Assembly: GCA_013396635.1 (NCBI GenBank)
Contig: WBMW01005277.1
Location: forward strand, 186,491-250,490
DNA from: Penelope pileata
Lineage: Eukaryota; Chordata; Aves; Galliformes; Cracidae
Length of the DNA: 64,000 nucleotides
Direction of reading: 5' to 3'
Below are positions 46,845-58,749 of this stretch, one piece after another. The stretch's first letter is position 1; every line of letters starts with the position of its first letter. The notes beneath the pieces are model-generated. The model searched no databases and was not told where the DNA came from. It was given only the letters and a program-made list of their open reading frames with translations. The translations under genes were made by a program, and so were the position numbers.

Positions 46845-47157
46845 GCATCCCAGAGGGTTTAGCTCATTAAACTTTTGTTTGTGGGCCGGGAGAAAGTGTC
46901 ACCGGCAGAGAACGGGGTCCTTCGTCCTTTTATTTTTCCCATCTGGGGGCACTCGGTGAGGGGGCATGGACCCAACGCTCCCATCCCAATGGCACCACCA
47001 AGGGAGAGCCCAAGGGGAACGGTGAATCCCATGCAGCAGGTGGGAAACGGAGGGGAATTGAATGGTGCAGACATCCCACAGCCCAGAGCTGAGCTGCCAA
47101 AGCCCTCCAGGCAGATTTTGGGTCGGCAAAGCATCGTTCCTCACCCCACAGCCTTTG

Positions 47158-47207
47158 GATTCATCGTAGAATCAATGGGTTGGGTTGGATGGGACCTTCA
47201 TCCCAAA
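47158..47207 (-). mobile_element. CR1 3' end, short diverged fragment
   Basis: GATTCATCGTAGAATCAATG followed by GGTTGGGTTGGATGGGACC is a diverged antisense CR1 terminus. It extends for about 50 bp only. Confidence 0.6.
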
Positions 47208-49831
47208 ATACGCACTTCCAACCAACAAATCCATGTCCAATGTCTACGGCGTTTTCCAGAAGCATCCACTGTGGGTTTGCACGCATCAAACTTCTCAATT
47301 TTTTCCTCCAGAACCCCACATCCTACCAAGAAACACTTCTTTAGGATATTAAAATTACCACCAACAGTAACATCTTCCTTCTTGCTTGGCCGTGCTTGAG
47401 TTTAGCTCCTAGAAATTGATGATTGCTTTGCAATTTATCACTTTCAGATCCAGCTAACCCAGAATTTTCCGTTGTCACTATCCACCCCTCAGTGGGTTGG
47501 GATGCCGTTGGGTTTTGATGCGCAGAACAGATTCAGCTCCTTCTATCCCCTGCAGATCATCTGAAGACTTCTTGCCTCCCAAGGACTACCAAAAGCCGTG
47601 CAGATTCCCAACGTGAAGGCAGCTGGGAAAAAAAAAAAGGGAAAAAAAAGTCCAACCTCAGGATGGGAAAGTGAATGTTTTGGGGAAGTGAAGCCAGCTG
47701 CACCCCAAGGAGCTCAGTGCTGTGTGACGCTGGGGGGAGCCCAGGGATGGTGCTTGGTATGGGGAACACACGGGGCTCAAATTCTCCTAAGAGCAGAACT
47801 GGGGCTCTCTGCTCTGCTCTTGGGTTGGGGGATCACCGTTAATAACCCCTCCTGTCTATTTCCAGCGTCCTTTGGTGCCAATTGAAGCAACATCAGTGGA
47901 AAATAGGGAGCATGGTGGACCTTCCCCACCTCTCCAAATTGTGTCCTGGCCTGGCAGGGAGGCGTGAGACCAGGGGCAGCCCAAATCTTCCCGAAAAGCA
48001 GAAATTCAGTTTGGCTGTTCTGAGGAAAATTGCTCATTTATCCTCAAATTTCAGAGCAACACTCCCATCCAACAGAAGGGAAATGCTGGAAGGGGGCTGG
48101 GGGGGATCTATCAGCCCTCAGAGGGTGTGGGTGGCTTTCATAGAATCACGGGGATTTCTCCCCAAAAAAGTCCCATCGTGAGGTGTCCTGGAAGAGCCCT
48201 ACAACTCCCAGGTCCAATGATTCTGCACAGAAAATTGTTCTGGAATCATCCTTTTGGCACCCGGAGAGTATTGCCACACCTGCAACAGCTGCAAAACATA
48301 TTCGGGTTAAAAAAAGAAATCAGGATAAAATTGTTCTCGGGATTTTTCTGATTCTGTTCTCGGGTAAAAGAATTTGATATGAAAGAAGAAAAAAAAAGGG
48401 AAAAACAAAGATCGTAGGGAAAGAGGAGATGGGAGTGGTAAAGATGTTCTTAGGAGGGATTTTGGGAATGGGCCATGTGGGGCTGTGTCCCCATGCAGGG
48501 TCAGTCCAGGTTGGAGCCCAGAACAAATTGCAAACTTTATGGTGGTGAGGACATGGAGAGACCCAGGGATGGGGTGAGCAGAGCTCTCAGAACCACGCTG
48601 GGACCATCCTGGGAGGGAAAGCAGCGCTGAACTCCACTGCAGTTGTGCAAACACTGAGCACCGGTGCTTGAATCCGCGCTGGCATTTTCCAAGAGAGCTT
48701 CTCCAAGGCTTTATCGTGAGCAAAGCAAACCTCTCTGCATTCCACGGGCTCCTGGAGTCCCTGGCTGCGTGCACGTTGCGTACAAGGGGAATCTTCATGT
48801 GGTTTGTGTTTGTAAGGCTGCCCCATGGGTACACCCTGCTGAATTTACACTCCACGATGCTGCTGCAGCCCAGCCAGAACCCCCAATGTCCCCATCGCTG
48901 GGGGCACGGCCATGGACCTGAGCAGCTCCAGGGCACGGTGGCAGCCGATGCCACAGGGTTTGTAGGTGCCCCCATCAGCACCAATAATTCATTTAGGGCT
49001 GGGAGGAGGGGAAGGGCTCTACACACAGCACTGACACAGCCAGGTATGCTGTCCAGAGAGCTCTCAGAGGGTGAAGAGCATTCCCTTCATACGCTGGGAA
49101 ACTACAGGCTGCTGCTTCTGCAGGGGTATGGTGTGGTCTGAGGTGGTGCTTAGGGATACAAAGGTGCCGATGGATTTTGAGAAGCCCTTGGGCACCAAAC
49201 CCTAGAAGCATCGCTGGGTGCCTGCATCTCTTTGCATACGCTGAGCACAGCTTCAGGATCCCCTCCAGCCCAGCACAGAGCCCCCAGCCTCACCGCTGCC
49301 TCTCAGGGGCTCCCCCTGGGTCGGGAGCATCCCTGCTGCCCTGGCACACTGACAGTTTGGCTTTTGCTTCGAGATAGCTCTCACCTCACCTGCGATTTTC
49401 CTCCTTGCCTGGAAGGGGAGCAGAGCCAGGCACTGAGCGGTGCCTCAAGATCCGCAGCGTGGGTGCAGGGGAGGATGGGGAGAGCCGCCTGCAGCTGCCA
49501 TAGAAGGCAGAAGAGGAGCAGGTTTGTTCTGCAGGGGGAGAAGAGTTATGGCTGCAATCCACAGCAGCTAAAAATACTCCAGCGTGGGGGACCAGTGCGT
49601 ATGAGAGATGCTCAGCATACCCAGCAGGCAGCACTGGGGTGCTGAGGCCCAAGAACTGAAGTGCTTCTGTGCACTTTGCTTCATTTTGGACTCCAAAGCA
49701 AATGCAGCAGCTTGGTTTGGCAGTGTGTTAATTATTAGTGCACAAATTGGAGTCACAGCTCTGCAGGTTCTTTGCATCAGCAGCGTGACTGCAAGGAACT
49801 GCTGAGCCCAAGGGAGCTGTGCCTCTGCTCT

Positions 49832-50282
49832 GCACGGAGCAGCACGACTGCATCCTGCATGGGCTATTGCAGCACTGCACTGCATGGAGCAGCACAACTG
49901 CATCCTGCATGGATTATTGCAGCACTGCATTGCATGGAGCAGCATGACTGCATCCTGCATGGGCTATTGCAGCACTGCACTGCATGGAGCAGCACAGCTG
50001 CATCCTGCATGGGCTATTGCAGCACTGCATTGCATGGAGCAGCACAACTGCATCTTGCATGGGCTATTGCAGCACTGCACGGAGCAGCACGACTGCATCC
50101 TGCATTGGCTATTGCAGCACTGCACTGCACGGAGCAGCATGACTGCATCTTGCATTGGCTATTGCAGTGCTGCATTGCATGGAGCAGCACAACTGCATCT
50201 TGCATGGGCTATTGCAGCGCTGCATTGCACAAAGCAGCACGGCTGCATCCTGCATGGGCTATTGCAGCACTGCTCTGCACTG
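49832..50282 (+). repeat. 50-bp minisatellite, about nine copies
   Basis: GCATGGAGCAGCAC recurs at 49882, 49932, 49982 and 50032, exactly 50 bp apart, and the pattern continues to 50282. Each unit contains ACTGCATCCTGCATGGGC and TATTGCAGCACTGCA. One unit (near 50080) is shortened by 10 bp through loss of an ACTGCACTGC repeat. Copies are very similar, so the array is young. It makes chance frames on both strands. Confidence 0.95.
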
Positions 50283-52210
50283 TAAGCCCAACAAAGAGCA
50301 GGAAACAGGATCAAGTTACCCATTCCTCAATCTCCTAAGGATGGAGAAGGTGCACAGTGGGACAGTGCCCTCCTGCACCACCCCAGCACCTCCCCAGGCC
50401 CCGACCCAGCAGCCTCGATCATTTCACATCTGGAGTTTCAGCCAGCAAAAGGCATCTCCAAGGGCTTTTCCCCTTTTGAAAAGGGTGGTCCCTCGCAGAT
50501 GACTTGCAGCAAGGGCGTGAGGAAGAACTCGCCTGGCCCCGGGCCCAGTAAATCACAGTTCAGAGACAGCTGAACTCCATTTTGTGCTTATTAACCCCAG
50601 CCCTGCTCCATTTGTTTGGCCTGTCTGAGGCTAAATATAGCGAGGGGAGCAGCATGGAGGGGAGAATTCATGCAGCTGTTGAGTGCAGCCCCCCCCCCAC
50701 CTTTCCCAAATGATAATAATAATTTAAAAAAAAAAAAAAAAAAAAAGTTCCAGCAAAACAGAATGGCTATGGCTGGGAAATGGGAAGCAGCTGTGAAGAG
50801 GAGGGCAGAGGTGTCCCAAAGGGAGGCCTGACTTCAAACCTTGCAGGAAATGTACGAGGAATTCCACAGCCGCTTTTCCAATCCATCATCCCACCCGTGG
50901 CCGAGCAAGGAGCATCTCTGGGGGGCTGAGATCCACACAAGTGGCTGCTGGCTCTGCTGCCCCATCCCCAGCCCTTGCTGTGACGCATTCTGCTCGCTGC
51001 AGACAGAGGGGACCCCGGGAGCAGGCAGGGGATGCCATCTTCTGTGCACATCTGGTAGTGAAAAGCTTGGAATAGCAGGGAAAAAATCTGACCAACTTGC
51101 ACTGAAATATGCAGCCTAGATGGTGAGGAGAGGAGTGAGGTGAAAAAGCAGAGCTGGAGACACACAGAGGTGCCCTGCTCAGCCCAATGCCCCCTCCTGC
51201 ACCCAGGAGCTGCTCCTCATTGTGCCTCGTTTTTGAGCTGTCAGAGAGGAATGCACCAGGCAGGACGATGCCCCATGAGCAGTCTGCACACAAAAGCTTC
51301 CCCTTGGCTGGAAACCACGCTGTGAGTACAGAGAAATGCTCCGAGTGGCATCCAGGGCTCTGAGCTCCTGCTGCTGGGCATGGGGGAGCTGCCCCTGGGT
51401 GCGTGCTGGAGCTGGGCACCATTTATCCTGGATGGATTTAAATCAGGGCTGGCACTTCTACCCAGGCACAATCCACCTGCTTTCTGCTGGGTGCGTGCTT
51501 CCCGAGGCACGTGTGCTATTTAATGCTGATGTATTTAAGCTGATTGCTTTCCCCTCCAGACTTTCCCTGATCAGACAGTTCCACAGCCAAGCTTATCTCG
51601 TTGAAAATCGCTTTTATCTCCCTCAGATTTCCCCGAGCACACACTCGCATCCTCTTTCCCTCAAGGTAGAGCCAGACTCTGCCTGTTGTGTTGGCAAACC
51701 GTGATGGGGGTGCCTCAATCTGAGCCTGAGCCCCACAGATCTGAGCCTGAGCCCTTTGCTGGGGCTGGATTGGGTTGACCTTCCCTCCCAGTTGTGCTCC
51801 TGGAGGTGGAAGGAGCATTGTGGGGAGCAGAGACCATTCCCCCCCAAGGGAGAATGCTCCATCCCAGAGCCCTGGGTCTCTAGGGCAGTGCCAGCATAGG
51901 GAAGCTCACTGCTGACCCCTAATCATCCATTTTTTTCCCTGGATCTATCAGCATCTCTGGCAAAGCCACTCGCACCTGAGCTGCTGCTCTGGCAGATGCT
52001 GCAATAGTTTATAGCTTAAATTTTCTGCTGCAGATGAAGCTCAGAGATGGGAATGTGATCGCTCAGCCTGTCCCCAGGTTGGGGTACAGGTGGCAGTGTA
52101 TCACCTGGCCAGGTAAAGCCAGGGGTGTGTGGTTTGCGGGAAAAAATGGTCCTGCTTTGCTGCAGATGGCATCCAGGGTGTGTTCCTGGTGTTACCCAAC
52201 AGCCCATGTT
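50283..52210. other. stretch without a recognised gene
   Basis: A poly(A) run at about 50727-50746 follows TAATAATAATT, which could be a retroposed tail or simple slippage. No CR1 body is attached to it. No coding domain is recognised in frames up to 178 codons. Confidence 0.5.
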
Positions 52211-52655
52211 CATAGAATCATAGAACCACGGGATGGCTTCGGTTGGAACGGTCCTTGAAGTTCAAAGAATCCTAGAATAACTTGGGTTGGAAAGGTCTTG
52301 AAAGATTATAGACTCATAGGATGACTTGGGCTGGAAGGGTCCTGAGAGATCATACAACTGTAGAATGATCTGAGTTGGAAGGGTCCTTAAAGGTCATAGA
52401 ACCATGGAATGGCTAGTGTTGGAAGGGTCCTTAAAGATTATAGAACTATAGAACCATAGAATGGCTTGGGTTGGAAGAGTCCTTCAAGATCATAGAACAG
52501 TTTGGGTTGGAAAGGTCCTTCAAGATCATACAAATATAGAATGATTTGAGTTGGAAGAGTCCTTCAAGGCCATAGAACCATAGAATTGCTTGGGTTGGAA
52601 AGGTCTTTATGGATCATACAATGACAGAATCACAGCCTGGTTGGGTTGGAAGGGT
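52211..52655 (-). repeat. tandem array of CR1 3'-tail units, about ten, diverged
   Basis: The antisense unit (ATAGAATGGCTTGGGTTGG, AAGGGTCCTTAAAGATC, ATAGAAC) repeats about ten times at roughly 44-bp spacing, with some 32-36-bp or longer units. Copies differ at many positions, so this array is older than those at 22.2 and 63.2 kb. It is joined on its right to a CR1 3' UTR. Confidence 0.88.
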
Positions 52656-52795
52656 CCTTACAGCCTCCCCAGCCCCACCCCTGCCCTAGGCTGGTCCCAC
52701 CCCTCCCTCAGGGTGCCCAGGGCCCCATCCAGCCTGGTCCTAGGCACCTGCAGCTCTGAGCAGTGCCAGGGCCTCCCCACTTCTGAGCTGTGTGA
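52656..52795 (-). mobile_element. CR1 3' UTR fragment
   Basis: Antisense CR1: CAGCCCCACCCCTGCCCTAG, GGCTGGTCCCAC, CAGGGTGCCCAGGGCCCCAT and CCAGCCTGG. Similarity ends near 52795. It is the source body of the tail array to its left. Confidence 0.85.
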
Positions 52796-53124
52796 CACAT
52801 CACTCTCCCTCCTGGTTGTGAGCTCTCCCACCCCAGCTCGCAGCTTCCTGTTTGCCGGGGGAGCTGGGGGTGAGCACAGCCCCAGCCCTGTTTTCGTGCA
52901 GCTCCTTCCCCTGGGCTGCGGTTTCAGCAGCTGGCAGCACCGGGCACCCCACAGCCAGGTGTGACCGCACGGGGCCGCTTCGGGGCGACGGAGAAGAGCG
53001 GGGACCTCAGATCAAGGTCGAGGGAAGGAGCTTCCCTGCAAAGAGCTGCAGCGGGGTGGGCTCGTGGCTGCAGCCTGGAGCTCCAAACTGCACCCATTGC
53101 TCCTGCTGGGCTGCTCACCTAGAA

Positions 53125-53380
53125 CGAGAAACAGAGCATGGTATGAAACATGAAACTTATGAACCCATGCTTCTTATGGAGAATAATTTTCAAAATAATC
53201 ATCTTTTATACATCTAATCTTCGGAAAAATAAACAATTCCTACTGATAATTATAGACCTCTAAGGACAATATAGTAAACAGGATGACTATGTCCTCTCTA
53301 ACAATTTCTTATTTGGTAGAAAGTCTCATAAAGAATGAAAAGCATCACTTGAAGCAGTGCTCAGTGAATCATACATGTCG
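53125..53380. other. AT-rich patch of unknown origin
   Basis: Roughly 250 bp rich in AATAATTTTCAAAATAATC, ATAAACAATTCC and TGATAATTATAGACC-type sequence, bounded by CpG-rich DNA on the left and GGTTGGGTTGGG on the right. I do not recognise a repeat family or mitochondrial gene. It may be an old transposon piece, a nuclear mitochondrial insert, or a conserved element. Confidence 0.35.
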
Positions 53381-54549
53381 ATTGGTTCGGTTGGGTTGGG
53401 TTCCTCCGCTTCTGTGGGATATTCGTGGCGTCACGGCCTCTTCTCACAACATCAATGTTCCGTGACCAGACAGCAATTCAAGCACAAAGCCACGTGCTCT
53501 ATCCCACTGAAGCCATTTCTTGTCGAGTTCCTAGGAGAAAAGAGCAGAGGACTCTTTTCTTTTGGCGAAACCCATGCAAAGCTCTGGGATGCAAACAGGA
53601 GGCCGGCATTTTCCTTTGGAACACGTCCCAGTTTTGCCATTTTTTGCTCCTCCAGGTTGAGGGGAACAGTGCTGTGGTCCAGGTGCCTCCTGCACCCACC
53701 CATCCCAGGGTCCTCCTCCATCTCCCACATCACTCTGCTAAAGAGGAAGGGGTGAGCAGAGCACCCAGCACAGCAGTGGCTCTTCCACACCCTTCATTCT
53801 GTTCCCTCCATCACCCCTTAACGTGTGCTCCAGCACAGCACAGAGCAGTTCATTCAAAACCGACCACAGAGAAACTAATTCAGGCCTGAAAGCTGCCAGG
53901 AACTCCCCAAAATTAACCCCTTTGTGCTCACTTTGCCCCGGCTTTGCTGTGTTTTAAGCCAAGTGCTGCACCCATCAGAACAGCTCAGCACCGCGTGCCC
54001 AAGCGCAACGTTTCCCCATCCTCCTTCGCCCAGCAGCCCCTGCTCACTCCAAACCACTGTGCCAGCCCCAGCATAAACTGCCCCAAAAATGAGAAATTCC
54101 TCCTGTGAGGTTGAGAGGATGGGGATTCCTCTGAGCATCTCCATCCGTGTGCAGGAGAGGGAGAGCATGGAGAGAGCGTCCAGTCGATTGTGCCAACCCC
54201 TGGTCAGGAGCAGGAGTGTGATTGCTGGGGCCAGAGGCACTAAGGAGCTTGGGAGGAATTTGCACAAAACCTTTGACACAGGAGACATTTCCCTTTCTGG
54301 CCAAGACAAACAAAGGAAGGAAGTGTCTGGGACATTTACAGCGACCTAGTGGAGACAGGTAAGGGTAGATAAGGGCTGAAGGAAGAGTGGGCTGGGCAAG
54401 GGAAGTATCTCGTTCTGAGATTTGTTTGATTCCTTTGCACTCTGCGGATCAGCTCCGGGGGAGGCGATGCTGCCTGGGGAGGGCTGCGTGCAATGGGAGA
54501 AACATCGCCGCAGTGCTGAGCACAGGGTTTCTCCTTGCACACCACTTTT

Positions 54550-54580
54550 GGTGTTTTGTTTTGTTTTGTTTTGTTTTTTG
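54550..54580 (+). repeat. (TTTTG)n microsatellite
   Basis: GTTTTGTTTTGTTTTG continues for about five units and ends in a T-run. Simple pentanucleotide slippage. Confidence 0.9.
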
Positions 54581-55477
54581 CAAAGTCCTCCATGCCCAGT
54601 GCTTCTCCTGAAGCTCCCAGGATTTTGCTGCCCGTTAGCTGACCACCATCCCTCTCCCGACAAAGGATGCTGGCTGATGTCTGCCCTTACCATGCTGAGT
54701 TCTCAGCTTCATGGTTTGCTACAAAAGACCCCTTGCTCCTTTCCATCACCTGTCAGAAAGCCATAAGCTCGCGGTGATTTCAATGGCAGCCTCCAAAGCT
54801 GGAGGCCAGCAGCGACAACCTCCTGCACAAGCCAAGCCCCAGCTCCAAATCTTGCTTAAAAGGGTTAACTTTGTCTTCATGGGTTAATTTTCCTCCCTGG
54901 GTTTGTTTCTCCTTGGAGTTATCTGTGCAGTGGGAGCTGACCCCATCCCTCCCTTAACACTGTGCTCTTCGACCTCAACCCTTCCCATTCTCCATCAAAC
55001 CCCTCCAGTTTTAACCTTTTTCTCACCCAGAATGCGACGTAGCAACAGCTCACGGGGAGGCTCGGAGATCGTAAAAACAAAGCTGCAGCATTCTGGGTTA
55101 TTTATAAAGCAAGCTGGACAAATAAACGTTTCCTACCCAGAATGGTCAAGGTTAAGAACCCATAGTTCTCCTTTCCTATGGGGACCGTGCTGGTGACTCA
55201 TTCCCGGCAGCGCTCGGGGGCTTCCAGCACGGGGGCTGGAAGCGAGGAGCTGGCAGAGGCACCAGAAGAGCCAAGTCCACCCTCTTTGTTGCTATTTAGC
55301 ACAGAAAAGCCATCCGTAATGCATGCAAGTTCTTTATTAAAAAAATTTAAAATAAAAAATTGGCTGGAGCACCATCTTGAGGCAGTTTCTGGAAATGGTG
55401 GAAGAGCATCTTGTAGCATCTTCCAGAGGGGGAATCACCCTTGGACAAAATCTCAAAGTCTCCGGTGCTGGATATTC

Positions 55478-55880
55478 ATCGTAGAATCAACATCATAGGA
55501 TGGCTTGGGTTGGAATGGTCCTGAAAGATCATAGAACCATGGAATGGTTTGGGTTGGAAGGGTCCTTAAAGGTCACAGAACTACAGAATGGCTTGGGTTG
55601 GAAGGGTCCTGAAATATCATAGAACCCTGGAAGGGCTTGGGTTGGAAGAGTCCTTAAAGGTCATAGAACTATAGAATGGCTTGGGTTGGAATCATAGAAT
55701 GTCTTGAGTTGGAAGGGTCCTTAAAGGTCACAGAACTATAGAATGGCTTGGGTTGGAATCATAGAATGTCTTGAGTTGGAAGGGTCCTTAAAGGTCACAG
55801 AACTATAGAATGGCTTGGGTTGGAATCATAGAATCATCAAGGTTGGAAAAGACCTCTAAGATCATTTAGTCCAACCATCT
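55478..55880 (-). repeat. CR1 3'-tail array with a 67-bp higher-order unit
   Basis: Antisense CR1 tail units fill the first 200 bp. From about 55690 to 55826 a 67-bp unit made of one long and one short tail segment repeats two and a half times almost without change (TCATAGAATGTCTTGAG, TTGGAAGGGTCCTTAAAGG, ACTATAGAATGGCTTGGG). The right end (55826-55880) is a different CR1 subtype, TTGGAAAAGACCTCTAAG then TTTAGTCCAACC, so two CR1 tails are nested or abutted. Confidence 0.88.
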
Positions 55881-56397
55881 CCCAGTTGGTCTCTCCTGTA
55901 CCCCCCAAACCAGGAGGGAGCCCCTTGAATCACCCTTTTTTTCCTTACTGACTCTTCCCTGTGTATTCGTACCCTTCTTGGTTGCAGACATACTTGATTG
56001 GGGTAACTTCTTGCGTACATTTCCCCACCCTTCATTATTGCTTGCATAGAAGCACGGGTCGATCTGCCCAAAATTAGGAAATGCTTCTCCATTTCTCCTC
56101 CAAAAACACTTTTTACGACTGGGCTTAATCTTTATCTTTTTTTTTCTAAGGTTTTCTTTCAAGAACTCTAAGGCTCTGCCTATATCTTCTGTTGCTTTTG
56201 GCTACACCTTTACGAATCCACTCTGTCTTTTTGACAGCATTTGGGCACTGCAGAGTGCTGCTTCCCTTTGCTCTCTGAGAGTGGAGACCATAATAGTTTG
56301 GAATGTTGCTGATGCTGAAAACTGAGCCTAAGCCTTGGGTGCACCCCAACGCAGCACTGAGCAAGCTGTACCCTGCAGTGCTGTGAACAGGTTGGCT

Positions 56398-56500
56398 CTG
56401 TTTTGTTGGGTTTTGTTGGGTTTTGTTGGGTTTTATTGGGTTTTGTCGTGTTTTGTTGGGTTTTATCGTGTTTTGTTGGGTTTTATTGGGTTTTCTGGCA
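56398..56500 (+). repeat. 10-bp minisatellite (TTTTGTTGGG unit)
   Basis: About ten units of TTTTGTTGGG with TTTTATTGGG, TTTTGTCGTG and TTTTATCGTG variants. The plus strand is G/T only over long runs. The array is imperfect at its right end. Confidence 0.9.
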
Positions 56501-57111
56501 CTATTTGATGGGTTTTGTCCATTTTTTGCTTGTCTTTTTTAACTATTATTTGTTGTGCTTTTGGGGGGTAGGACTATTTTTTTTCCTCAAGGATTTTCTT
56601 TCTGCAGTCTGACCCACCAGGTGCTCATCACAAAGACAATCTGATTTTTCGCTGTGCACAGTCCAGCTGATTCCTGCACAAAACACCAACTCCGTGTTGC
56701 CCATTTCAGAGGAATCCTCACCAAAACTGCACAGGCTGGGAACGCCTCGCGTCCCGAAGCGTTGTTTTTCTCCAGATGCCCTATGCCACTAAACACTTCC
56801 TTCCCCTTTGGTGCTGGAGGTTGGAAGCACGGTGTCTGTTTGAGCAGGGCCTCTCTATCTCCAGCATCTGCTTATCTGCAGCTCAAAGGAAATTCTGTTT
56901 GGCTGATGCTTTCCAGCTCCGGATGAAACGCCTCCTGCCTGCAATGCAGTTTCATAAGCAAGGGGCTCGAATGCTGTGGGCTGCAGTAATGCAGCCTGTG
57001 AAAATAATCAGGGGTTCTTGCTTTGGGCAGTCAATGACTGTGAGGCCAAAGTTGCTGTGGGGATCATCAGGAGGATGCAGGGGGTTGAGCGTAGACTCTA
57101 CACATGCACAC

Positions 57112-57165
57112 GGGCAATGTCTCAAAAGCAAAATGCTAAGGGCAATGTCTCAAAAGCAAAATGCC
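57112..57165 (+). repeat. 28-bp tandem duplication
   Basis: GGGCAATGTCTCAAAAGC followed by AAAATGCTAA occurs at 57112 and again at 57140, the second slightly shortened. The copies are identical where they overlap, so the duplication is recent. Confidence 0.9.
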
Positions 57166-57555
57166 AAATAAAATCCCACCAAAGGAAGGAAGAGCACAAG
57201 GATTTCACCACTAGAAAGTCTGGGCAGGTTTAAGAGCTTGCTTCTGTTGAAAAGGGGAGATTCACGTTTTCACACATCTTTGCATCACCCAACAGCGTGC
57301 CTCATGGCACAGCTCTTGACGCTGTGCTAAAAATAAAGCAACGTGCAAGGTGCCGACAGCCTCCCCATGTGCTTTGAACCTAGAGAGAAAAACAGCACAA
57401 GACGAGAAAACAACATAAAAAAACCTTTGAGGGTGCTGCAGATGTGGAGAGGCCTTGGCCAAGCACTAGGCAGCAGGTACAGAACCAGCATCCGCTGTGG
57501 TGTTACAAAGTTCTCCCCAAAAATGTGGGCTACAAAGGTGCTGTGAGCCCCAGAA

Positions 57556-57830
57556 CCTTAGGGTCTGAGCCCCATTGGCCTTCCTGGCCATAAGGGCACG
57601 GTGCTGGCTCCAACTGTTGGCCAACTGTTGGTCAACCACTGGTCAACCATTGGTCAACTGTTGGTCAACCATTGGTCAACCAGAATGCCCAGGTCCTTCA
57701 CTGCAGGGCTCCTTTCCAGCAGCTCAGACCCTGACCTGTACTGATGTGCGTGGTTGTTCTGCCCCAGGTGTAGAGCTCTACACTCATCCTTGGGGGAGGA
57801 GTCAGAATTAGGGAGCAATACAATTTGTTT
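57556..57830 (-). mobile_element. CR1 ORF2 segment with 11-bp array, first gap-flanking copy
   Basis: Antisense CR1: CATTGGCCTTCCTGGCCA, then CAACTGTTGGCCAACTGTTG, an 11-bp array of about seven GGTCAACCATT-type units (57610-57680), AGGTCCTTCACTGCAG, and the segment for the ALHLGQNNHAHQYRSG peptide. From 57643 to the (CCCTT)n repeat it is identical to 58750 onward. Confidence 0.88.
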
Positions 57831-57848
57831 TCTTTTTCTAGAAGACAT
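57654..57848 (-). pseudogene. CR1 ORF2 C-terminal fragment
   Basis: The minus-strand peptide contains ALHLGQNNHAHQYRSGSEL and KDLGILVDQWLTNS, which correspond to the post-RT part of CR1 ORF2 (VLHLGRNNPMHQYRLGAD...EKDLGVLVD type). No catalytic domain remains. An exact second copy lies 1107 bp downstream. Confidence 0.85.
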
Positions 57849-57866
57849 TGTATATTTTTATTCTCC

Positions 57867-57905
57867 CTTCCCTTCCCTTCCCTTCCCTTCCCTTCCCTTC
57901 CCTTC
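57867..57905 (+). repeat. (CCCTT)n microsatellite at a gap edge
   Basis: At least eight CCCTT units run straight into the N gap; the complementary strand is (AAGGG)n. The matching repeat after the gap (58972-58991) has only about four units. The true array length is therefore unknown. Confidence 0.95.
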
Positions 57906-58749
57906 NNNNNNNNNNNNNNNNNNNNNNNNNNNNNNNNNNNNNNNNNNNNNNNNNNNNNNNNNNNNNNNNNNNNNNNNNNNNNNNNNNNNNNNNNNNNNNN
58001 NNNNNNNNNNNNNNNNNNNNNNNNNNNNNNNNNNNNNNNNNNNNNNNNNNNNNNNNNNNNNNNNNNNNNNNNNNNNNNNNNNNNNNNNNNNNNNNNNNNN
58101 NNNNNNNNNNNNNNNNNNNNNNNNNNNNNNNNNNNNNNNNNNNNNNNNNNNNNNNNNNNNNNNNNNNNNNNNNNNNNNNNNNNNNNNNNNNNNNNNNNNN
58201 NNNNNNNNNNNNNNNNNNNNNNNNNNNNNNNNNNNNNNNNNNNNNNNNNNNNNNNNNNNNNNNNNNNNNNNNNNNNNNNNNNNNNNNNNNNNNNNNNNNN
58301 NNNNNNNNNNNNNNNNNNNNNNNNNNNNNNNNNNNNNNNNNNNNNNNNNNNNNNNNNNNNNNNNNNNNNNNNNNNNNNNNNNNNNNNNNNNNNNNNNNNN
58401 NNNNNNNNNNNNNNNNNNNNNNNNNNNNNNNNNNNNNNNNNNNNNNNNNNNNNNNNNNNNNNNNNNNNNNNNNNNNNNNNNNNNNNNNNNNNNNNNNNNN
58501 NNNNNNNNNNNNNNNNNNNNNNNNNNNNNNNNNNNNNNNNNNNNNNNNNNNNNNNNNNNNNNNNNNNNNNNNNNNNNNNNNNNNNNNNNNNNNNNNNNNN
58601 NNNNNNNNNNNNNNNNNNNNNNNNNNNNNNNNNNNNNNNNNNNNNNNNNNNNNNNNNNNNNNNNNNNNNNNNNNNNNNNNNNNNNNNNNNNNNNNNNNNN
58701 NNNNNNNNNNNNNNNNNNNNNNNNNNNNNNNNNNNNNNNNNNNNNNNNN
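57906..58749. other. assembly gap (844 N)
   Basis: A run of 844 N bases lying between two identical CR1 segments. The left side enters the gap from (CCCTT)n and the right side leaves it inside the 11-bp CR1 array. Frames that cross it are meaningless. Confidence 0.99.

Larger units (their letters stand above)
46389..49831. other. stretch without a recognised gene
   Basis: It holds a T18/A18-like pair of homopolymers at about 46651-46668 and 46699-46716, an AP-1/TEAD-like motif group at 46794-46844, a short CR1 fragment at 47158-47205, and an A-rich run at 47626-47650. No exon can be supported; frames such as 48307-49026 (minus, 239 codons) have no domain. Confidence 0.5.
52810..55477. other. 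stretch without a recognised gene, with an AT-rich patch
   Basis: No gene recognised. 52950-53000 is CpG-rich (GACCGCACGGGGCCGC). 53125-53380 is sharply AT-rich against GC-rich flanks. A (TTTTG)n repeat lies at 54550-54580. 55320-55365 is again AT-rich (TTTATTAAAAAAATTTAAAA) and adjoins the next CR1 array. Confidence 0.5.
55881..57555. other. stretch without a recognised gene
   Basis: It contains a (GGGTTTTGTT)n array (56398-56500) and a 28-bp tandem duplication (57112-57165). No coding domain or RNA gene recognised. Confidence 0.5.

Noticed and set aside
50600..50750. poly(A) run as the tail of a processed pseudogene
   Set aside because: No coding similarity or AATAAA signal is seen upstream, and TAATAATAAT before it suggests simple slippage.
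53125..53380. AT-rich patch as a mitochondrial insert
   Set aside because: I could not match it to a mitochondrial gene or tRNA by eye; left as unknown.
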